A stretch of 64,000 bases of DNA from Orbilia blumenaviensis (Eukaryota; Ascomycota; Orbiliomycetes; Orbiliales; Orbiliaceae). Under the pieces are notes generated by a model, which saw nothing but the letters and a program-made list of their open reading frames with translations, was not told the DNA's origin and did no database searches. Positions 59,416 to 64,000 of this stretch are shown here, piece after piece (position 1 is the first letter of the stretch; each line of letters opens with the position of its first letter). Made by a program: the position numbers and the translations under genes. The stretch is taken from positions 806,001-870,000 of the forward strand of contig JAVHNS010000014.1 in the NCBI GenBank assembly GCA_036872755.1, in the 5' to 3' direction.

Positions 59416-62400
59416 GATGAATCGACAGGCAAGTTAGAATTGAAGCCACGGGGAACAGAGGCTTCAACTTCGTGGATACGGGATTTACTGAGGTAATAAG
59501 GAGAAAAGGGAGTGACGGCGGAGGTGACACGATTTGGGGAAGAATAATCCTTAACAATCAAGAAAGGATTATATTATCGTGAAAAAAATATGGGCAAGCA
59601 AAAGACCCAAGGAAGGATGGATAGCGAGTTTCAGGAGTTTTATTTTGTCTGGTTGATGTTGGGTTCCTCAAAATATGAGGTGGTTGTGAGGAGGAGAAAT
59701 GGCAGAGGTGTGGTTGGAGAGAAAGGGAAGAAGAAAAATTCGGTTCGGTTTTTTTTGGTGTGTGCGTCCAGCAAGAAAATTGGGGGATGAGGAAAAGAAG
59801 AAAAGAAATTTAAAGGGAACGAGAAACAATCTCTGATGGGAGGAGAGAAAAAAAAAAAAAAAAAAAAAAAAAAACTTTAGCCCGTCGTTATTCGTTAATT
59901 TACCAGCACTGTCAACTGCACATGCATGCCCTCCAGGACAGTGTCGTATTTTAATATTCTTCTACTTGAGGCCTTCGGATAACTTTGGAGAGACCAAAGT
60001 TCTTGACTGCTGCTGTATTTAAAGATATAAATATTTCAGTCGGGGTGTTTTGAATCCACGGTTTGATATGGAATGGCGGGAATTTATGAGGTTCTGTGAT
60101 GTTGTTATTATTGCGAGTGTGAACGGTTCCCACATATAAAAAAAAAAGTGCTGGATGTGACTTCTTGTGCGTGGGCGAGCTAGCTCGTTTCTGCTTGGAG
60201 TTCTTGTGCGCACGTTGATTGATACTACAAAGTGGTACCTATCCCTACAGCCTTTCATTGGCACCAAGTAAGTAACTAATACTTAAGTATCCGATGTGAT
60301 ATACTAAGCTAATATGCTAACCTAAGTCTTTACTTCTATACCAATTAGTTTGCAATTAGTAGTATCGTAAAGCCTTCACTCCGGATTTCCCAAATCGTCT
60401 TGTCGGATAAGAGAGTCTACAGCTCGAATACTATTGCAACGGCTCCGAAAACATGAATTCTGTTTCGCCCTGGAAGAATGGGGTAATATTCTCGATCCCG
60501 AGCTTCGAACTCCTTAGGCAGAAAGGAAGAACCGAGTCGGAGAGGAAACCAAAAAAAAAAAGCAACCCCAAGGGTGAGGAGGAACAGCCACTCAGGAAAA
60601 CCGAAAGGGTTCAGGTTGGAACTACGGGTGAATGAGGAACTCAAGCAACTGGCTCCCTTTAAAATGACGGCAGGGCAAACAGGGTCCCCGAGGGTTTAGC
60701 AACGTTGGCAGGCCTATCGGAGCCGATAAGTAGCGGGTTTTCACAATCCGATTTTACATGAAGCTGAGTAATTTTTATTTCTGAAAATCTTTTTATTTTA
60801 TCTTTTTTCCTATTATATTATTCACTCGTCATATATAAAATAGATGGGTCGGCGGGCATGCAGCCTTGAATATCTACCACCCGGCGGCTCACGCGATTTA
60901 CCACCCCTAAAATCATACCACTCCAGTTTTTTTTATCGTGGGGATAGGTGGGGAACTCGAAAGCTACACCGCCAGAGAAGGAAGGCAGCTTCGACGCACG
61001 GAACAATTTTCTGTTCGACAAGCGGCTGTGCGCTCTCTGTCTTGTTGTGGCCTCCAATACCACCCAAGCTACTGCTCCTGCGGATGCGCCAACTCTAAGG
61101 AACCGTTGACAGCAAGTAAACTGTTGGAATGCCAACTCGTTTCTGTTTTACATCCGCTTCAAAAGTTGGATTTTCCGACGATATGGAATTTCTAGAATAT
61201 TGGCTGCGAATTCTGGTTGCAGTATGCGAGGACATTAGGACAACTAAAATTTTTCGCAAGCGTGACCTCCTTCTCTGCGGAATATTTGGGGAAATTGGGG
61301 TGAGGGAACTCCCTGTATTGATGAACCCTTTGGCCGAATACAAGCGGCTTCCTTTCATCCTGGGACAACCTTCCTCATACCCACAGACACTCGCGAAACA
61401 TAACTTTGCTACCGGAAAATATTGGCCACCGTATTGAATGTCATCATCACCCCCCATATTTAGCACGCCCGCAGACGAGATTGTTCCAACGCTGTGGTGC
61501 CGTGACTGTCACATCTATGTAGTAGGGGGTTACCGATGGGACAGCCGTCGGTAAAAAATGCTACGTGTCTTACCAATGGTAATCAATGATCAAGGCAAGC
61601 AAACTCTCTAGTAGTCTGAAGATCCAGCTATGATCACCAAGGGAACTTTAGTAGATGGTCATTAGATGTTGTCCATAGAGATCTGACAGCCACGGAAGTA
61701 CATCCGAGGTACGGATGAATTCCGTACCGTACAAGCTCTAAAGCCTTGGCCCGGGTCCTTGGCAGATGTAGTTACATCCTTGCAAGGCCACGCCCGACCA
61801 TGTCTCGTAGACATTTTTGTTTCGGGTGAGATTGTCGAATATCTCTCTTCGATAGGAAGGTTCCCTGATGGCATGAATCTTCGATCTCTCATTTGCCGCA
61901 AGATTCAACACTCTCCCAGCCTTCTGGTCGCCTTGTTCCAGCCGATGCGCCTTGCAGGCTTAGAAAAAAAGTTTGTGCTCATGGCGGTACTGCGGTTGAC
62001 AGGCATCAACACGGAATGAGTGTTGGAGGTTGAGTTATAGGTTACACAAACTTCCTCCAACTCCCCTGAACAGTCAGTCATACGTAATCGATAGTGCAGG
62101 ATCAGAGAGATTATGGTCTCCTGCAGATGCCATTCAGATACGCGATTATGGCCCTGTAAGTTTTCTCACGCACTCGGCTCAACCAAGTTGTTGGACCTTC
62201 TCTGCCATGCGGTTGCCTGCATTGCAATTTGGTCACCGCTGCATATATATCGCGATAGCATATATGCCTGCTTACGCTTAGGTAGGCATGTTTAACTACT
62301 CGAAAGGATATAGTTTTCTAGTTACTATGTTGTAGCTATTTCCGCGCGGATATAGCTATAGGTATAGCGATACTATTATTATTATGGGCCAGTCTCCGCC

Positions 62401-62797
62401 CTTGACCAAAAAATCAGACCAAAGATTTAAACGTTGCATTGCACTATGTGCGCTAACCAAACAAAAAAAAAAAAAAAAAAAAAACACTTTTTTCGCTTTC
62501 GGATTTTTTAAATAGGTAAATAAGTAACTTCGAAAACCGAAACAAAGAGAGCAAATTCTGGAAAGAGATAAATAAAACAAAGTAGACTTGGGTAAACACC
62601 ACGAGGATATGTCTGGTAAAGCAAGGCTGGGTGGAAGGGGATACTTGCTGGCAATTTTGCCCACAAACAACCAACCAAAAGGAGGATTTCGTAAGATCGT
62701 AGACTCATTATTCATTCAGAAGGACCCCAGTGGCCCCAAATACGTTTTACGTCCTCAGATGCATCAACGTATCGCCTATCTAGATCAGTCTCGACAC
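59416..62797. other. 3.4-kb intergenic stretch
   Basis: Promoter side of the disordered-protein gene, then downstream side of the DUF6594 gene. ORFs at 61129-61437 and 61759-62019 (plus) have mixed composition but no family signal or splice support and are not called. An A22 run lies at about 62463-62484. Confidence 0.5.
59849..59875. repeat. Long poly-A homopolymer
   Basis: Roughly 25 consecutive A, about 430 bp upstream of the disordered-protein ATG. Simple slippage tract. Confidence 0.85.
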
Positions 62798-63906
62798 TTA
62801 TCCAGATATCGTCCCATTAATCCAATTGCCGATATTCTGCAAATTAACATCACTATTCTTTTCCAACGTCGTCCCCACGAAGACAACGAGAACTGCGCAA
62901 TAACTATATCATGATAGCGTCTTAGCTGGATTGATAGAGTACCGAGGGGTTAATAAATTATGACAAAGGGAGAACTTACGCAGCGGCTACTGCGAAAACC
63001 TCACTCTTTTTCGCAGTCGTGAAGACAGCTGTGAGAACCGCGCAGACCAAGGTGGATACGCAGAGAATCATTACTCTCCATTTATCCACCTGCACGAAGT
63101 ACAGGAGTACGACCCCCGATGTCACTATAGCTGTGACAAGTACACCGAAAACGGTTCTACTAACGATTCTCATCCACTTCTCAGAGTAAATTGTGATTTC
63201 ATCGGAGTCCTGATAAACAGGGTGTTTGCTTGATTCAAATATCTAGTTGTATTTAAGTTCAGATAAGCTCCTCTTGCATAGCTATGGATATACCTTCCAA
63301 AAAGGAGGCATGCCAACTTACCCATTTGCCAGCGTCCCCAAAGACTTTTCGACGCAAATCAGATACCCACTCTGACATTTCGGCGATATCATCACTTTCT
63401 TTGACGATTGATATGAGGTCACCCTTTTCCAGGAATTCTATTTCGTCCCCACAGATGGGCTGTTTATTGTTTAACAGCTCAGTGAAATTCCGTTTCTGCC
63501 ATTTTTGCGCACTTGGTAAGTGCCGTACCTGTCGGTACAATAGCAGATCCTTCTCTGTATGGTAATCATAGTTCAGTCAGTACCCATTCAGCACTACCAC
63601 TGAATGTTGATTTAAAGGGGCTCTGACCATATCGTCGAAGCTTTTTAGCTATCTTTTTTACCAGCAGCTTTCTTTTCTCATGGTCATCTCCTAGCCACGT
63701 CATATTACCTGTGTTCCTGGGGTCTTCCGCATCCTCCTTTTCATCGGAGTCTATTTTCGCGAGATCCGCCTCCAGGGACTCAAGCACGGCCTGTTGGGTG
63801 AGCAATACTCTTGCTTTCAATGCACCAAATCTTCTAAAAACTGGTGCAGCCTCATGTCCATCCGCGTAGGCGGCCACATAAGAGTATCCGAGAGGAATAT
63901 TTTCGA
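62798..63906 (-). CDS. DUF6594 membrane protein, 5' end outside window
   Basis: Four exons visible: 63598-63906, 63322-63554, 62980-63209 and 62798-62903. The acceptor at 63907-63908, preceded by a CTAACTGAC branch site, shows that the first exon lies further up, possibly past the window end. The family is fungal and largely uncharacterised. Typical marks are VFRRFGALKARVLLTQQAVL near the start, an acidic linker, the mid-region KDLLLYRQVRHLP, and two to three C-terminal hydrophobic helices (VFGVLVTAIVTSGVVLLYFV and MILCVSTLVCAVLTAVF). The closing motif KKSEVFAVAAAYCAVLVVFVG forms across the last intron. The 43-nt first intron is short but is the only one that keeps phase. Some published work links related proteins to incompatibility or stress, but no function is claimed here. 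Confidence 0.85.
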
Positions 63907-64000
63907 CTGTATATTTGCAAATCCTTTTACAATCCGTCAGTTAGGTTTAACCTGGTTTTAATTAACTCTATGAAATTGTGATGAAATTGAGTGAACAAGC

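Noticed and set aside
1..64000. Secondary-metabolite gene cluster or CRISPR array
   Set aside because: No polyketide, peptide or terpene synthase backbone is present beside the dehydrogenase, oxidase or transporter, and no regularly spaced repeats were found.

Overview
This window is nuclear DNA from a filamentous ascomycete (Pezizomycotina). Genes are monocistronic and lie on both strands. Introns are short, about 43-120 nt, with GTANGT-type donors and CTAAC-like branch sites. The protein set is typically fungal: kleisin Nse4, LAG1-type ceramide synthase, a Cid1-type nucleotidyltransferase, a PPR protein, an MFS carrier, a DUF6594 protein and F-box-like paralogs. Spacers are long and rich in homopolymers and microsatellites. 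I cannot place the class from sequence alone.

Layout. 1-1131 (-): 3' part of a short-chain dehydrogenase/reductase, cut by the window start. 2737-3300 (-): a possibly decayed coding stretch. 3912-4314 (-): last exon of an unrecognised gene with a CxxC pair and a duplicated A-x-x-x-S motif. 6177-8216 (-): D-amino-acid-oxidase-like flavoenzyme with a long N-terminal extension. 8217-13323: 5 kb without a confident gene. 13324-14205 (+): protein with a Pro/Gln/Tyr-rich head and a compact beta-rich tail. 14361-16469 (-): three-exon gene of unknown function. 17355-19080 (+): Nse4. 21095-22794 (+): ceramide synthase. 24306-29229 (-): three tandem F-box-like paralogs. 31654-32943 (-): secreted ricin-B-like lectin with an RG/RGN tail. 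34479-36605 (-): five-exon MFS carrier. 38994-41753 (+): PPR protein. 43783-47960 (-): Cid1-family terminal nucleotidyltransferase. 47961-55001: 7 kb gene-poor spacer with microsatellites. 55002-55354 (+): 93-residue single-pass membrane protein. 57780-59415 (-): disordered conserved fungal protein. 62798-63906 (-): DUF6594 membrane protein, its 5' end lost at the window edge.

The genes do not form a pathway or a biosynthetic cluster. The conserved housekeeping genes (Nse4, ceramide synthase, PPR, nucleotidyltransferase) are single and intact. The accessory content consists of the F-box-like paralogs, the lectin with an RG tail, the extended D-amino-acid-oxidase-like enzyme and DUF6594. I found no transposon ORF, rRNA, convincing tRNA, CRISPR array or viral gene. 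Multi-exon models were built by hand from splice signals and reading-frame phase; they have no transcript support.
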